From the NCBI GenBank assembly GCA_910584635.1, contig CAJUBA010000004.1, positions 1-64,000 of the forward strand: a DNA stretch of 64,000 nt. The letters are read 5' to 3'. Made by a program: the position numbers and the translations under genes. This stretch comes from an uncultured Christensenella sp. (GTDB lineage: Bacteria; Bacillota; Clostridia; Christensenellales; UBA3700). The notes beneath the pieces were generated by a model. It saw only the letters and a list, made by a program, of their open reading frames with translations. It did no database searches and was not told where the DNA came from. This document shows, in pieces, positions 7,864-17,157 of this stretch (positions within the stretch are counted from its first letter, which is position 1; the number at the start of each line of letters is the position of its first letter).

Positions 7864-9495
7864 ATGACAAAATTCGACAAATCAATGTTTGAGTATGTGG
7901 TCGACGAAACGCAAAGACTGCAAAGGAAGAATAAAGTTTGGGATTTTTACGGCGCTTCGATAGGTATTGGAAAATTTATCGATACTGTCAACAGTTTCGG
8001 CGGATATTTACAAAGTTTGGGTATAGATAAAGGCGATAACGTCGTATTGTGTCTTGGCAATATTCCCGACGCAATAGTCGCGTTTTACGCTATTAACAAT
8101 ATTGGCGCGGTGGCAAATCTCGTGCATCCGCTTATTCCGGGAGAAGGGCTTAAAAAAATATCCGAGGATATGAATCCTAAAGCGTTTGTTTTATTCGACG
8201 AATTTTATTATAAATACGATTGGCTTGAAAATTCGGACAAGCCTGTAATTCTTTGCGGAGCAAGCGATTTTCTTCCGAGTTTATTTAAGATTCCTTATAA
8301 TTTATTTATTAGAAACAAAGTAAAGAATATAAAATATTGCAACCGCGTAGTAAGGTTTAAGGATGCGATTGGCAAATTTGAATATCGCAAAGTAGAAATC
8401 AAGGGAGACGATATAGCCGTATATATGCACAGCGGAGGCACTACGGGTACTCCAAAGACGGTAATGCTGTCAAACGACGCGTTTAATCATCTTGCCGATA
8501 ATATAATAGATTTGATAGGCGGAGGCGTTGACGATAGCGAAGGAATGCTTATGGTACTTCCTCTTTTCCATACGTTCGGGTTGGGGATATGTATGCATAC
8601 GGTAATATCTGCGGGCGGACAGGCTGTGCTTATGCCAAAATTCCGTCCTAAAGCCGCTTGTAGGCTCGTAAAACGCGCGCAGGTAACGTATATGGCAGGA
8701 GTGCCTAATATGTATGCTAAAATGGTAGCAAGCGGCAAATTCAAGGGCAAATACTTGCGTAAGATTAAAAACTGCTATTGCGGAGGGGAGAAACTTTCCG
8801 ACGATATAAAGAAAGCGTTTGAAGAGGCGATGGCAAAAAGCGGAAACCCGATAAAACTCTGCGCCGGATACGGCTTGACGGAAGGCGGTATTTGTTGCGT
8901 TAATACTATGGATATTCACAGAGAAGGCTCTATGGGCAAGCCGGTAAAAAATAACACGTTTGCTATTGTGGATGATAACAATAGGTTTTTGCCGCCAATG
9001 GAAAAGGGAGTTATCGCTTTGACGTGCAACAGTATGATGAGCGGGTATTATAAATCGCCGGAATTGGATAAAGAAGTATTTTTTACGGATAACATCGGCC
9101 GGAAATGGCTTAAAACGGGCGATATAGGATATATGGACGCGGACGGATACGTTTACTTTGTCGACAGATTAAAGAGAATGGTTAAAATCAGCGGCGTAAA
9201 CGTGTTTCCGCAAGAGATTGAAGATTGCGTAAATAAATTCGACGGCGTGCTTAGAAGTTGTATTGTGTCATACAAAGACGGCGGTAAAACTTTCTTGAAA
9301 CTTTACGTCGTACTGGATGACGGAATAGTGGGCGATGAGAGTTATTTGGACGCTTTGCGCGCTCATATCGCTGAAAATTTACTCAAATACAATATGCCGA
9401 AAATAATAGAGACTGTAAAAAGCCTACCTTTGACCCAAATAGGAAAGGTAGACTTTAAGATATTGCAAGACAGGGAAAACGAAAAATCCTTATAA
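7864..9495 (+). CDS. AMP-forming acyl-CoA synthetase/ligase
   Basis: The 543 residues belong to the ANL superfamily of adenylate-forming enzymes, which activate a carboxylic acid with ATP and usually pass it to CoA. The P-loop-like motif SGGTTGTPK lies near residue 190, the A5 motif GYGLTEGG near 340, and the A7/A8 segment TGDIGYMDADGYVYFVDR near 420, followed by the C-terminal lid with a late Lys region (TQIGKVDF). Length and order fit fatty-acyl-CoA ligases; the exact acid is unknown. It is co-transcribed with the PAP2 phosphatase and ends four bases from the convergent murG stop. Confidence 0.88.
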   Translation: MTKFDKSMFEYVVDETQRLQRKNKVWDFYGASIGIGKFIDTVNSFGGYLQSLGIDKGDNVVLCLGNIPDAIVAFYAINNIGAVANLVHPLIPGEGLKKISEDMNPKAFVLFDEFYYKYDWLENSDKPVILCGASDFLPSLFKIPYNLFIRNKVKNIKYCNRVVRFKDAIGKFEYRKVEIKGDDIAVYMHSGGTTGTPKTVMLSNDAFNHLADNIIDLIGGGVDDSEGMLMVLPLFHTFGLGICMHTVISAGGQAVLMPKFRPKAACRLVKRAQVTYMAGVPNMYAKMVASGKFKGKYLRKIKNCYCGGEKLSDDIKKAFEEAMAKSGNPIKLCAGYGLTEGGICCVNTMDIHREGSMGKPVKNNTFAIVDDNNRFLPPMEKGVIALTCNSMMSGYYKSPELDKEVFFTDNIGRKWLKTGDIGYMDADGYVYFVDRLKRMVKISGVNVFPQEIEDCVNKFDGVLRSCIVSYKDGGKTFLKLYVVLDDGIVGDESYLDALRAHIAENLLKYNMPKIIETVKSLPLTQIGKVDFKILQDRENEKSL

Positions 9496-9499
9496 TTGC

Positions 9500-10549
9500 T
9501 TAAACATAAGACGGACGTTTGTTTTCAATCGCTATTCTGTTGACGAAATCTGCGATTTTCGAATTGTTACCTCTGTCGTATTTATAAACTTTTTTATCGA
9601 AAGTCGATAATTTTTCCAACATAAGAAGCAGATTTTCCTTATTCAACTTATTTTCTTCCAACATAAGCGCATAACCGTTTTGCGTCAGATATTTTGCGTT
9701 GAGGACTTGGTCGCCTCGTGTCGATTTGTTCTGCAAGGGGATATATAGCGCGCGTTTGTTTAGCGCATTTATCTCTGTCGACGCTCCCGCCCCGCAACGG
9801 GATATAATTAAATCGCTGGCGGCTATAAAGTCTTGGATATTATCCGCGTATTTTAACTGGATATAGTTTTTATGTTCGATAGGTTTAAGCGTATTGCCGC
9901 ATATATGAATTACTTGGTATCTTCTGCAGAGTTCGTCTAAAGAAGAGTAAACAAGTTCGTTTATAGACTTGGCGCCGAGCGAGCCGCCTACAATCAATAA
10001 TATAGGCGTGTAATGATTAAGGTTGTAAGCGTTAAAGATTCTTTCGGGATGAGCGTCGAAAAAGTCCTTGCGTATGGGGTTTTCAAAAACTTTGGCGTTG
10101 CGTTTTTTGCAAGTGCAGTCAAAGCACGTAATTATGCCTTTTGCAAAACGGCAGTTAAGTTTGTTGGCGAGTCCAAGAGAATAGTCCGATTCGTGGCATA
10201 CCGTGGGGATTTTGAGTTGTTTTGCCGCGTATACTACCGGCATGGCGACGTAACCGCCTTTTGAAAATACTATATCGATATTGTTTTCTATCAAAATTTT
10301 TTTTGCCTGATTAATATACGAGGGAAGTTTGAAGGGGATTGAGAAGTTTTTCAGTTTTTTGGTTCTGTCGAATTTTATGCTGTCGCAATGATAGAATTGA
10401 ACGTTAAACTTTTTACATATCTCGCTTTCCATCTTTTCTTTATTGCCGATATATATTACTTTATCAAAGTATTTGTACAGATCTTCTAAAATAGCCATGT
10501 TTGGCATAACGTGTCCGGCGGTTCCGCCTCCGGTGAGCGCAATGTTCAT
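9500..10549 (-). CDS. murG: UDP-GlcNAc:lipid I transferase MurG
   Basis: This peripheral membrane GT-B glycosyltransferase (family GT28) adds GlcNAc to undecaprenyl-PP-MurNAc-pentapeptide, forming lipid II. It is 349 residues. Seen are the N-terminal glycine loop GGGTAGHV (residues 7-14), SKGGYVA near 95, GGSLGAKSINE near 190 and the UDP-GlcNAc-binding region CGAGASTEIN with DQVLNA further on. GGAGGT precedes the ATG. It stands alone rather than in a division/cell-wall cluster, so whether it is the only MurG in the genome cannot be told. Confidence 0.92.
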   Translation of the reverse strand: MNIALTGGGTAGHVMPNMAILEDLYKYFDKVIYIGNKEKMESEICKKFNVQFYHCDSIKFDRTKKLKNFSIPFKLPSYINQAKKILIENNIDIVFSKGGYVAMPVVYAAKQLKIPTVCHESDYSLGLANKLNCRFAKGIITCFDCTCKKRNAKVFENPIRKDFFDAHPERIFNAYNLNHYTPILLIVGGSLGAKSINELVYSSLDELCRRYQVIHICGNTLKPIEHKNYIQLKYADNIQDFIAASDLIISRCGAGASTEINALNKRALYIPLQNKSTRGDQVLNAKYLTQNGYALMLEENKLNKENLLLMLEKLSTFDKKVYKYDRGNNSKIADFVNRIAIENKRPSYV

Positions 10550-10567
10550 ACTTTACCTCCGATGTGT

Positions 10568-10602
10568 TTTATACTAGTGTTTGCTTATGCGTAAAATTTA
10601 TT
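10568..10602 (-). promoter_or_regulatory. Possible promoter of murG
   Basis: On the minus strand a TATAAA box (about 10573-10568) is preceded at 16 bp by TTTACG. It is weaker than the other promoters here. Confidence 0.4.
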
Positions 10603-10685
10603 TGTCTGCTGTATAATATGAAAAAATCGAGGATTTGGTTAGCCGAGGCGCAGTAGAGGAAGGTATAATAAGCAGTATGTAATAA

Positions 10686-10860
10686 TTGAACTATGTTCAG
10701 TATATAAAAATGTCAAATATGTGTTGATTTTGCAGTATTGTAATATGAGTTGTATTCGATATAGAGGATAATTTACAGAATGCGAATTGGTGAGTGCAAT
10801 TATGTGATAAGACGTTATTTTAACGGTCATTTTCATATACTGAACAATGTTCAATATATG
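10686..10860. promoter_or_regulatory. Two operator-like palindromes, TGAAC(A/T)ATGTTCA
   Basis: TGAACTATGTTCAGTATAT begins near 10687 and TGAACAATGTTCAATATAT near 10841. Both are dyads with the same downstream GTATAT/ATATAT extension, so they are a diverged direct repeat of one palindromic box. They sit in the 527-base gap between murG and the hydrolase gene, which otherwise holds only the hydrolase promoter. A TetR-type dimeric regulator is one possibility; none is encoded nearby. Confidence 0.5.
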
Positions 10861-11015
10861 AAAATTGCTTATTTTTCTGCCGATAAAAATGAAAAGTATC
10901 TATAAAATTTTATCAAAAGTACTTAAAAACAAGACTCAAAGAGTTTGTTGTCGTAATCAGCGAATCAAAACTGCTATTGAAACGTCGCAATTTATCAAAA
11001 AAACTACAAATTGGG

Positions 11016-11044
11016 TTGAAAATTTCTTTAATATACTATATAAT
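11016..11044 (+). promoter_or_regulatory. Promoter of hydrolase-topoisomerase operon
   Basis: TTGAAA (11016-11021), 17 bp, TATAAT (11039-11044); the predicted start near 11051 lies 26 bases before the ATG. Confidence 0.82.
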
Positions 11045-11076
11045 GTATGTATTAGAAAAAAATAAAGGGGTGTTTT

Positions 11077-12030
11077 ATGGAAAAAATCAATGCGACTATA
11101 TCCGGAAAAGACGATTATCAAGTGCATTTGACCGTTTGGGAACCGGACGGCAAAGCCAAAGGAATAGTCCAGATATTTCACGGTATGGTGGAACATATAG
11201 AAAGATACGACGATTTTGCGAGATATCTCAACTCCAAAGGATATATAGTCGCCGGCGACGACCACAGAGGACACGGACGTACGGCAGGAAAGGAATTTTT
11301 AGGACAGGTGCCTTTCGGTCATACTTATTTCGATACTATCGACGATGAGGAAGTGATTACCGCTTTTCTTAAAGAAAGGTATCCGAATTTGCCCGTATTT
11401 ATATTTGCGCACAGTTACGGATCATTTTTGGGACAGGGATATATTCAGCAAAACAGTAAAGATATCGACGGATGTATTTTGAGCGGATCGGCAAAAATGG
11501 ACGGATTCGAAGTCAAGATTGCAAAAGCCGTATCGTCTTTGCAATATAAAGCGTGCGGTAGGGACAAGCCTGCAAATCTTATCAAAAATCTTACTTTCGG
11601 TCAGTACGAAAAGCCTTTCAAAAAAGAAAAAAGAGTCAACGCTTGGCTCAATCGCGACGTTGAAGAGTGCGAAAAATACAACAGCGACCCGTTGTGCAAC
11701 TATACAATGTCGATAGCGTTTTATAAAAACTTTTTTGACGGATTGAGCAAGATTTACGATTCGCAAAGACTTGCTTCTATCGATAAAAATTTGCCGATAT
11801 TCATTGTCAGCGGAGATAAGGACCCGGTAGGAAAAATGGGTAAAGCGGTAAGCGGTTTGTACAACATGTACAAAAACATCGGTATAAAAGACGTGAAAAT
11901 AAAACTTTACGAAAACGCAAGACATGAGATTGTCAACGAACTCAATAAGGCGGACGTCTACGACGACGTAAGCGAATGGTTGGATTCGATTGCAAACGCT
12001 CAAGAAAACAAAAATATTGAAGAAGATTAA
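11077..12030 (+). CDS. Alpha/beta hydrolase, lysophospholipase/monoacylglycerol lipase-like
   Basis: The 317-residue protein shows the serine hydrolase fold: HGMVEH near residue 30 (oxyanion loop), DHRGHGRT near 65, the nucleophile elbow AHSYGS near 112, SGDKDP near 245 (acid) and ARHEIVNE near 275 (catalytic His). Together these fit the lysophospholipase/monoglyceride lipase group that cleaves acyl glycerol esters. No signal peptide, so probably cytosolic. AAAGGGGTG precedes the ATG. It is the first gene of an operon, nine bases ahead of the topoisomerase B subunit; the functional link is unclear. Confidence 0.86.
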   Translation: MEKINATISGKDDYQVHLTVWEPDGKAKGIVQIFHGMVEHIERYDDFARYLNSKGYIVAGDDHRGHGRTAGKEFLGQVPFGHTYFDTIDDEEVITAFLKERYPNLPVFIFAHSYGSFLGQGYIQQNSKDIDGCILSGSAKMDGFEVKIAKAVSSLQYKACGRDKPANLIKNLTFGQYEKPFKKEKRVNAWLNRDVEECEKYNSDPLCNYTMSIAFYKNFFDGLSKIYDSQRLASIDKNLPIFIVSGDKDPVGKMGKAVSGLYNMYKNIGIKDVKIKLYENARHEIVNELNKADVYDDVSEWLDSIANAQENKNIEED

Positions 12031-12039
12031 GGAAGAGAT

Positions 12040-14034
12040 ATGGCAGAAAATTACGGAGCGCGCGACATAGAAGTCCTTAAAGGATTGGATGCGGTCAGAA
12101 TGAGACCGGGTATGTACATCGGTACTACCGGAGTCAAAGGCATGCACCATATACTTTGGGAAATCGTGGACAATGCGATGGACGAAGCGCTTAACGGTTA
12201 TGGAAATCTTATAGAAATCGAAATTTTTCCCGACAACAGTATTAGCGTAACCGATCACGGAAGAGGAGTTCCTGTGGACATACATCCCGTGGAAAAGGTT
12301 CCTGCGGTAGAATTAGTATTTACGACGTTGCACGCGGGAGGAAAATTTAACAATAAAAACTATTCGGTATCGGGCGGACTGCACGGCGTAGGCGCGTCGG
12401 TTACAAACGCGCTTTCGGAGTGGCTGAGCGTCGACGTATTCAAAAAAGGCGTTCAGTACAATATCAAATTCCACTCTTATGAACTGCCAAACGGAGATAT
12501 TGCAAGCGGACGAAAGTTGCAAGACCTCACGTCAAAGCCTTGCGATCCGAAACTGAAAGGAACTAAGGTAACTTTCAAGCCTGACGTAAGGGTTTTCGGA
12601 CAGGAAGTTTTTTCTTTCGATACGATTGCAAAGAGAATTAAGGAACTTGCATTTTTGAACGGAGGAGTAAAATTCTCCATTACCGACCACCGACAACTTA
12701 GCGACGGGGGCAGACCTAAGGTAAAAAAATACTGTTATGAAGGCGGTATAAGCGATTTTGTACTGCATCTCAACGAAGGCAAGACTTCACTGTATTCTCA
12801 GCCTGTGTACGTGGAAAAGAAGCAGGGCAATTTCGTCGTTGAACTTGCTTTTCAGCATACTGATACTTATACGGAAAGCGTGTTCAGTTACGTTAACGAT
12901 ATTCCCACGACGGAAGGCGGAACGCATGAAACTGGATTTAAGTCGGCGCTTACAAGAGCGCTCAACGATTTCGGAAGAGCGAAGAATATCATTAAGGAAA
13001 AACAGCAGAATTTCAACGGCGAAGATTATAGGGAAGGTTTGACTGCCGTCTTGGCTTTGAAAATGCAAAACGTTCAATTTGAAGGACAGACAAAGACAAA
13101 ACTCGGCAATCCGGAAGTTAAAAATCTGGTGGAAAACCTTTTGACAGACGCTATTAAAGATTTTCTTAACAAAGCGAAAAAAGAAGTAATCGACGCCGTA
13201 TTCGATAAAGCAAAAATTGCGGCGAAGGCGAGAGAGAGCGCGGCTAAGGCAAAGTCGGTGGCGAGAAATCTCAACTCGCTTACTTCGTCCAATCTTATAG
13301 GTAAGATGGCAAACTGTTCGGGAAGAAAACCCGAACTTAACGAACTGTTTATCGTCGAAGGCGACAGCGCGGGAGGAAGCGCAAAGCAAGGCAGGGACAG
13401 ATCGTGTCAGGCGATACTTCCTTTGAGAGGAAAACCGCTCAACGTCGAGAAGAAAAAACTCGAAATGATACTCCAAAACGAAGAGATTAAACTTATAATC
13501 AATGCGTTGGGTACGGGATTCGGAAAAGATTTCAATATCAATAATTTGAAGTATCACAAAGTCATAATACTTGCGGACGCCGACCAAGACGGCGCGCATA
13601 TAAGAGCGATACTTTTGACAATGTTTTTCAGATATATGCGTCCGCTTATTACAGGGGGGCATCTATATATCGGAATGCCTCCTCTGTATAAAATTACGGA
13701 AAAGAACACAGTCAAATACGCTTACGACGACGAAGAGTTGAAGACCATTTTGGCAAATACCGGTAGAAACTACACGTTGCAAAGATATAAAGGTTTGGGT
13801 GAAATGAACCCCGAACAACTTTGGGAAACGACTCTCGACCCCAAGAATAGGTCGCTTTTGAAAGTGGATATCGACGACAGCGCGGAAGCGGAAAGACTTA
13901 TAGTTACGCTTATGGGCGAGGGCGCCGAAATGAGAAGAGAATATATTTTCGAATACGCAAATTTCAATAAGGAAGAAACTTTTGCGGAAGCGAAAATTGC
14001 GCAAAGCATTAAGAAAGACGGCTCGCGAAACTAG
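12040..14034 (+). CDS. parE: Type IIA topoisomerase ATPase subunit (ParE/GyrB family)
   Basis: This subunit hydrolyses ATP and carries the TOPRIM metal site; with the next gene product it passes one DNA duplex through another. The 664 residues show the GHKL ATPase (EIVDNAMDEA near 46, DHGRGVPVD near 75, GGLHGVGASV near 112), the transducer domain, and TOPRIM motifs EGDSAGGS near 445 and DADQDGAH near 515, ending in the QRYKGLGEM tail. GyrB and ParE are hard to separate by eye; the ParE call rests on the partner lacking a GyrA box. AAGGAAGAG precedes the ATG. Confidence 0.85.
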   Translation: MAENYGARDIEVLKGLDAVRMRPGMYIGTTGVKGMHHILWEIVDNAMDEALNGYGNLIEIEIFPDNSISVTDHGRGVPVDIHPVEKVPAVELVFTTLHAGGKFNNKNYSVSGGLHGVGASVTNALSEWLSVDVFKKGVQYNIKFHSYELPNGDIASGRKLQDLTSKPCDPKLKGTKVTFKPDVRVFGQEVFSFDTIAKRIKELAFLNGGVKFSITDHRQLSDGGRPKVKKYCYEGGISDFVLHLNEGKTSLYSQPVYVEKKQGNFVVELAFQHTDTYTESVFSYVNDIPTTEGGTHETGFKSALTRALNDFGRAKNIIKEKQQNFNGEDYREGLTAVLALKMQNVQFEGQTKTKLGNPEVKNLVENLLTDAIKDFLNKAKKEVIDAVFDKAKIAAKARESAAKAKSVARNLNSLTSSNLIGKMANCSGRKPELNELFIVEGDSAGGSAKQGRDRSCQAILPLRGKPLNVEKKKLEMILQNEEIKLIINALGTGFGKDFNINNLKYHKVIILADADQDGAHIRAILLTMFFRYMRPLITGGHLYIGMPPLYKITEKNTVKYAYDDEELKTILANTGRNYTLQRYKGLGEMNPEQLWETTLDPKNRSLLKVDIDDSAEAERLIVTLMGEGAEMRREYIFEYANFNKEETFAEAKIAQSIKKDGSRN

Positions 14035-14078
14035 AGCCGAAGGCAAATGACAAGTACGTCAAAATTTAAGGAATCGGT

Positions 14079-16553
14079 ATGGCAAAGAACAAACGAGTAG
14101 AAGAAGTGGACAATTCAAGAATTATCGACGGCTCTTTTGAACAGGTGCTGCACAGTTCGATGATACCGTACAGCGAGTACGTTATTCTCGACAGAGCGTT
14201 GCCCAGAGTCGAAGACGGATTGAAACCCGTTCAAAGAAGAATTCTTTATACAATGATGGAGTTGGGAACGACTCCCGATAAACCGCATAGAAAATCGGCG
14301 CGTATCGTCGGCGACTGCTTAGGTAAATATCATCCGCACGGAGATACTTCCGTATACAACGCGATGGTCAAACTGGCACAGCCTTTCAATACCAAAATGT
14401 TGCTTGTCGACGGACACGGCAACTTCGGTTCGGTCGACGGAGATTCGGCGGCGGCAATGAGATATACGGAAGCAAGAATGACTCCTTTCGCGCTTGAAAT
14501 GCTCAAAGACATTGAGAAAAACACCGTGCCGATGACGTTGAACTTCGACGACAGTTTGGAAGAGCCGGAAGTGCTTCCTAGCAGACTTCCCAACTTGCTT
14601 GTCAACGGCGCAAACGGAATTGCCGTAGGACTTACCACTTCCATACCGCCGCATAATTTGCATGAAACGATAGACGGTATTGTCGCGTATATAGACAACA
14701 AAAATATCTCGTTGGACGAGATGATGACGTATATTCCCGCGCCGGATTTTCCGACAGGCGGAATAATCATAGAAAACCAAGGCATAAGAGAAGCGTACGA
14801 AACGGGTAAAGGCAAAATAGTGCTTAGAGCCAAAACTCATATAGAAGAGGAGGGCGGTAAAAGCAATATTATCATAACGGAAATCCCGTATCAGGTAAAT
14901 AAAGCGGAATTGCTTTCCAAAATCAACGAGTTGAGAGAATCTTCCAAAGACCTTTTCGGCGGTATTCAGGATATTGTCGACGAGTCGGACAGAATGGGTA
15001 TGCGTTGCGTAATCAAACTCAAAAAGGAAGTCGATCCCGACGTTATGTTGGCGCTGCTGTTCAAAAAGACGAATTTACAGTGCAACTTCAACGCTAATAT
15101 GACGGCTATAGTAAAAAACCGTCCCGAACAGTTGGGACTTTTGGATATTATCAGACATTACGTCGAATTCCAAAGAGAAGTTATTTACAAACGCAGTAAG
15201 TATGATTTGGAAGTCGCGGAGAAGAGAGAACATATACTCGAAGGTCTGCTTAAAGCCGTCAACAACATACGGGAAGTAGTCGACATAGTGCTTGACAGCA
15301 AGACTTACAACGAAGCCAAAGAAAGGCTTATGATAAGATTCGAACTTACTGAAAGACAGGCGATAGCCGTGTTGGATATTCCGCTTAAACGTCTTAATAA
15401 ATTGGATATTAACAAGATGCTCGAAGAGCAGAAAGAACTTCTTGAAAAAATAGCGTATCTTACCGGCGTTACCAATTCCAAAGCAAAACAATACGCTGTT
15501 GTCAAGAAAGAACTACTTGAAATCAAAAAGAAATACAAAGACGCAAGACAGAGCGCGATAATACATGAAAGCAAAATCAACGATACCGTCGTAGATCTCA
15601 ACGCTAAGATTAAAAGAGAAGGTTTCATGGTTCTTAACTACAACGGCAATGTCAAGTTTGTTCCCGAAAAGGGATACAATCAGGCGTCGAAGAGTATAGT
15701 AAACTGTACGTTGCAAGATCTTGCCAAAAAAGTTGTAAGGACGGACAGCGAATCTTTCGTGTTCGGTATAACAATCAAAGGCAACGCGGTTACCTTCCCG
15801 GTATCATTATTCGGCGACGACAAATGGAAGAGCAGGGGTACGGGTATAAATAAAATAGCCAAAGTCGACAGCGACGACACGCTGTTGAATATCTTTACCG
15901 AGTCGGAACTCAAGGGCAAAAAGATACTTATAGTTACCGCTTTGGGTATGGCGAAGTACGTTGATATAAGCGAATTCGTATTCGATAAAAAGTCGCAAAC
16001 TACTGCTATGACCTTTAAGGACGAGGACGATTATATCGTAAGCGTAAGCGCTGTCGCTCCGCCCGAAGTAGATGACGGAACAAGGGAAGCGAGAGGTTTT
16101 ATTCTTGCGATTACAGCGGACGGAATGGCGCTCAACTGCTACGACGACGTGCCTACGCAAGGCAAGAAAGCAAGCGGCGTAAAACTTATGCGACTTGAAG
16201 ATAAAGATAAGATAATGTTTGCAGACCACAACTATGGCGACGGAGAAATTGTTAGCGTACTTGACAACGGATTTGCAAAGAGAGTTATACTCGGCTGTAT
16301 TGATCCTAAGATGCGTATGTCAAAGGGTATCAAACTCAACGATTCAAAAGCGGGCGCAAGCATATTCGCAGATATTGTAACCGAACCTTACGATATAGCG
16401 ATAGTTTTGCCGAACGGCGAAGTCAAGAGCGTTAATACCGAGCAAATAAGTATCGAAGAGCGTACGAATAAGGGCAAAAACCTGATTAAGATTATTTCCA
16501 AAGATAAAAACGTAATGACGATAGGAACAGCGCGTAAACACTGTATTATTTAG
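14079..16553 (+). CDS. parC: Type IIA topoisomerase DNA-cleavage subunit (ParC-like)
   Basis: The 824-residue protein breaks and rejoins DNA through Tyr129 ([10 protein letters not shown], with Arg128). The winged-helix region [12 protein letters not shown] (residues 85-96) is the quinolone-determining region. The C-terminal beta-propeller begins near residue 505. Where gyrases carry the QRRGGKG box, this protein reads [12 protein letters not shown] then [10 protein letters not shown], so the box needed for DNA wrapping is not visible; this supports a topoisomerase IV-like role in decatenation. It is the last gene of the operon; a hairpin repeat begins at its stop codon. Confidence 0.85.
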   Translation: MAKNKRVEEVDNSRIIDGSFEQVLHSSMIPYSEYVILDRALPRVEDGLKPVQRRILYTMMELGTTPDKPHRKSARIVGDCLGKYHPHGDTSVYNAMVKLAQPFNTKMLLVDGHGNFGSVDGDSAAAMRYTEARMTPFALEMLKDIEKNTVPMTLNFDDSLEEPEVLPSRLPNLLVNGANGIAVGLTTSIPPHNLHETIDGIVAYIDNKNISLDEMMTYIPAPDFPTGGIIIENQGIREAYETGKGKIVLRAKTHIEEEGGKSNIIITEIPYQVNKAELLSKINELRESSKDLFGGIQDIVDESDRMGMRCVIKLKKEVDPDVMLALLFKKTNLQCNFNANMTAIVKNRPEQLGLLDIIRHYVEFQREVIYKRSKYDLEVAEKREHILEGLLKAVNNIREVVDIVLDSKTYNEAKERLMIRFELTERQAIAVLDIPLKRLNKLDINKMLEEQKELLEKIAYLTGVTNSKAKQYAVVKKELLEIKKKYKDARQSAIIHESKINDTVVDLNAKIKREGFMVLNYNGNVKFVPEKGYNQASKSIVNCTLQDLAKKVVRTDSESFVFGITIKGNAVTFPVSLFGDDKWKSRGTGINKIAKVDSDDTLLNIFTESELKGKKILIVTALGMAKYVDISEFVFDKKSQTTAMTFKDEDDYIVSVSAVAPPEVDDGTREARGFILAITADGMALNCYDDVPTQGKKASGVKLMRLEDKDKIMFADHNYGDGEIVSVLDNGFAKRVILGCIDPKMRMSKGIKLNDSKAGASIFADIVTEPYDIAIVLPNGEVKSVNTEQISIEERTNKGKNLIKIISKDKNVMTIGTARKHCII

Positions 16554-16714
16554 TTCGGCGGAAAGGCAGGCGATGCAGAATTAAAATGCATCTTTTCCGC
16601 CGACTAACCGCTTGGCTCACGCTCGACGTACGGACGTACGACTCGGTTCGCCAAGCGGTCATTCGACAAAAAATCCATCATTTTACTTACTGCATATCTG
16701 CCTTCCCGCCGAAC
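16553..16714 (+). repeat. Covarying hairpin repeat, family 1, copy A
   Basis: The 5' arm (16553-16588, starting GTTCGGCGGAAAGGCAG) pairs with the 3' arm (16679-16714, ending CCTTCCCGCCGAAC). Nested inside is an ACCGCTTGGC/GCCAAGCGGT stem (about 16608-16660). The first arm can alternatively pair with TGCATCTTTTCCGCCG at 16587-16602, making a terminator-like hairpin for parC. A related copy lies at 39807-39969, and a shared tail continues at 16709-16796. Confidence 0.7.
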
Positions 16715-16796
16715 GGGGTAGTATGCTATTCTTATGATACCGCCAACAAATTCTGTATTATATTATCAATATGTATTTTATTAAATTAGATTCTTC

Positions 16797-16919
16797 GACT
16801 ACGCTCAGAATGACGGATGAATAAGCGTTTCTCTGTACGCTCAGTACAACGAGCAAAAAGCGAAAGTTTGTCTTTTCTCCCGTCATATTGAGCGGAGCGA
16901 AGCGAAGTCGAAATATCTA
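16797..16919 (+). repeat. REP-like inverted repeat, family 2, copy 1
   Basis: It starts TAGATTCTTCGACTACGCTC and ends GAAGTCGAAATATCTA; the ends are imperfect inverted repeats. The same element is at 40594-40692, and a half copy begins at 40415. The gap 16554-17157 is filled by copy A, its tail, this element and the regulatory region before 17158. Confidence 0.7.
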
Positions 16920-16993
16920 ATCAAATAATTAAACAATATAATAAAAAAATAATCAACATATAGTAATAATTTGAGGGCGTCTTGTCCGTTAAT

Positions 16994-17074
16994 TTGACCA
17001 AGTAACGCAAAAACGACTTATAATCAACAAATTCAAAATAAATTTGCAAACAAATGTTCATAAATATTTGCAAA
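16994..17074 (+). promoter_or_regulatory. Control region of the particle cassette
   Basis: TTGACC (16994-16999) and TATAAT (17019-17024) are 19 bp apart, so the promoter is tentative. Downstream are two identical palindromic boxes TTTGCAAA at 17043-17050 and 17067-17074, 24 bases apart, that could bind a dimeric regulator. A small TAACCG/CGGTTA hairpin follows at about 17103-17124. Confidence 0.45.
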
Positions 17075-17157
17075 TAAAGAATCTTCGTTTTATACTTTGA
17101 CTGTAACCGCAAGGAAGAACGGTTATTGTGAAAAGACAGATAGATGGAGGTGATTGA

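Noticed and set aside
10639..10854. Possible 71-residue minus-strand protein in the gap before the hydrolase gene
   Set aside because: No ribosome site, and it covers the operator-like palindromes; the protein looks like random AT-rich translation.
16586..16789. Possible 67-residue plus-strand protein after parC
   Set aside because: It lies wholly inside the hairpin repeat; the related copy at 39.8 kb does not keep the frame.
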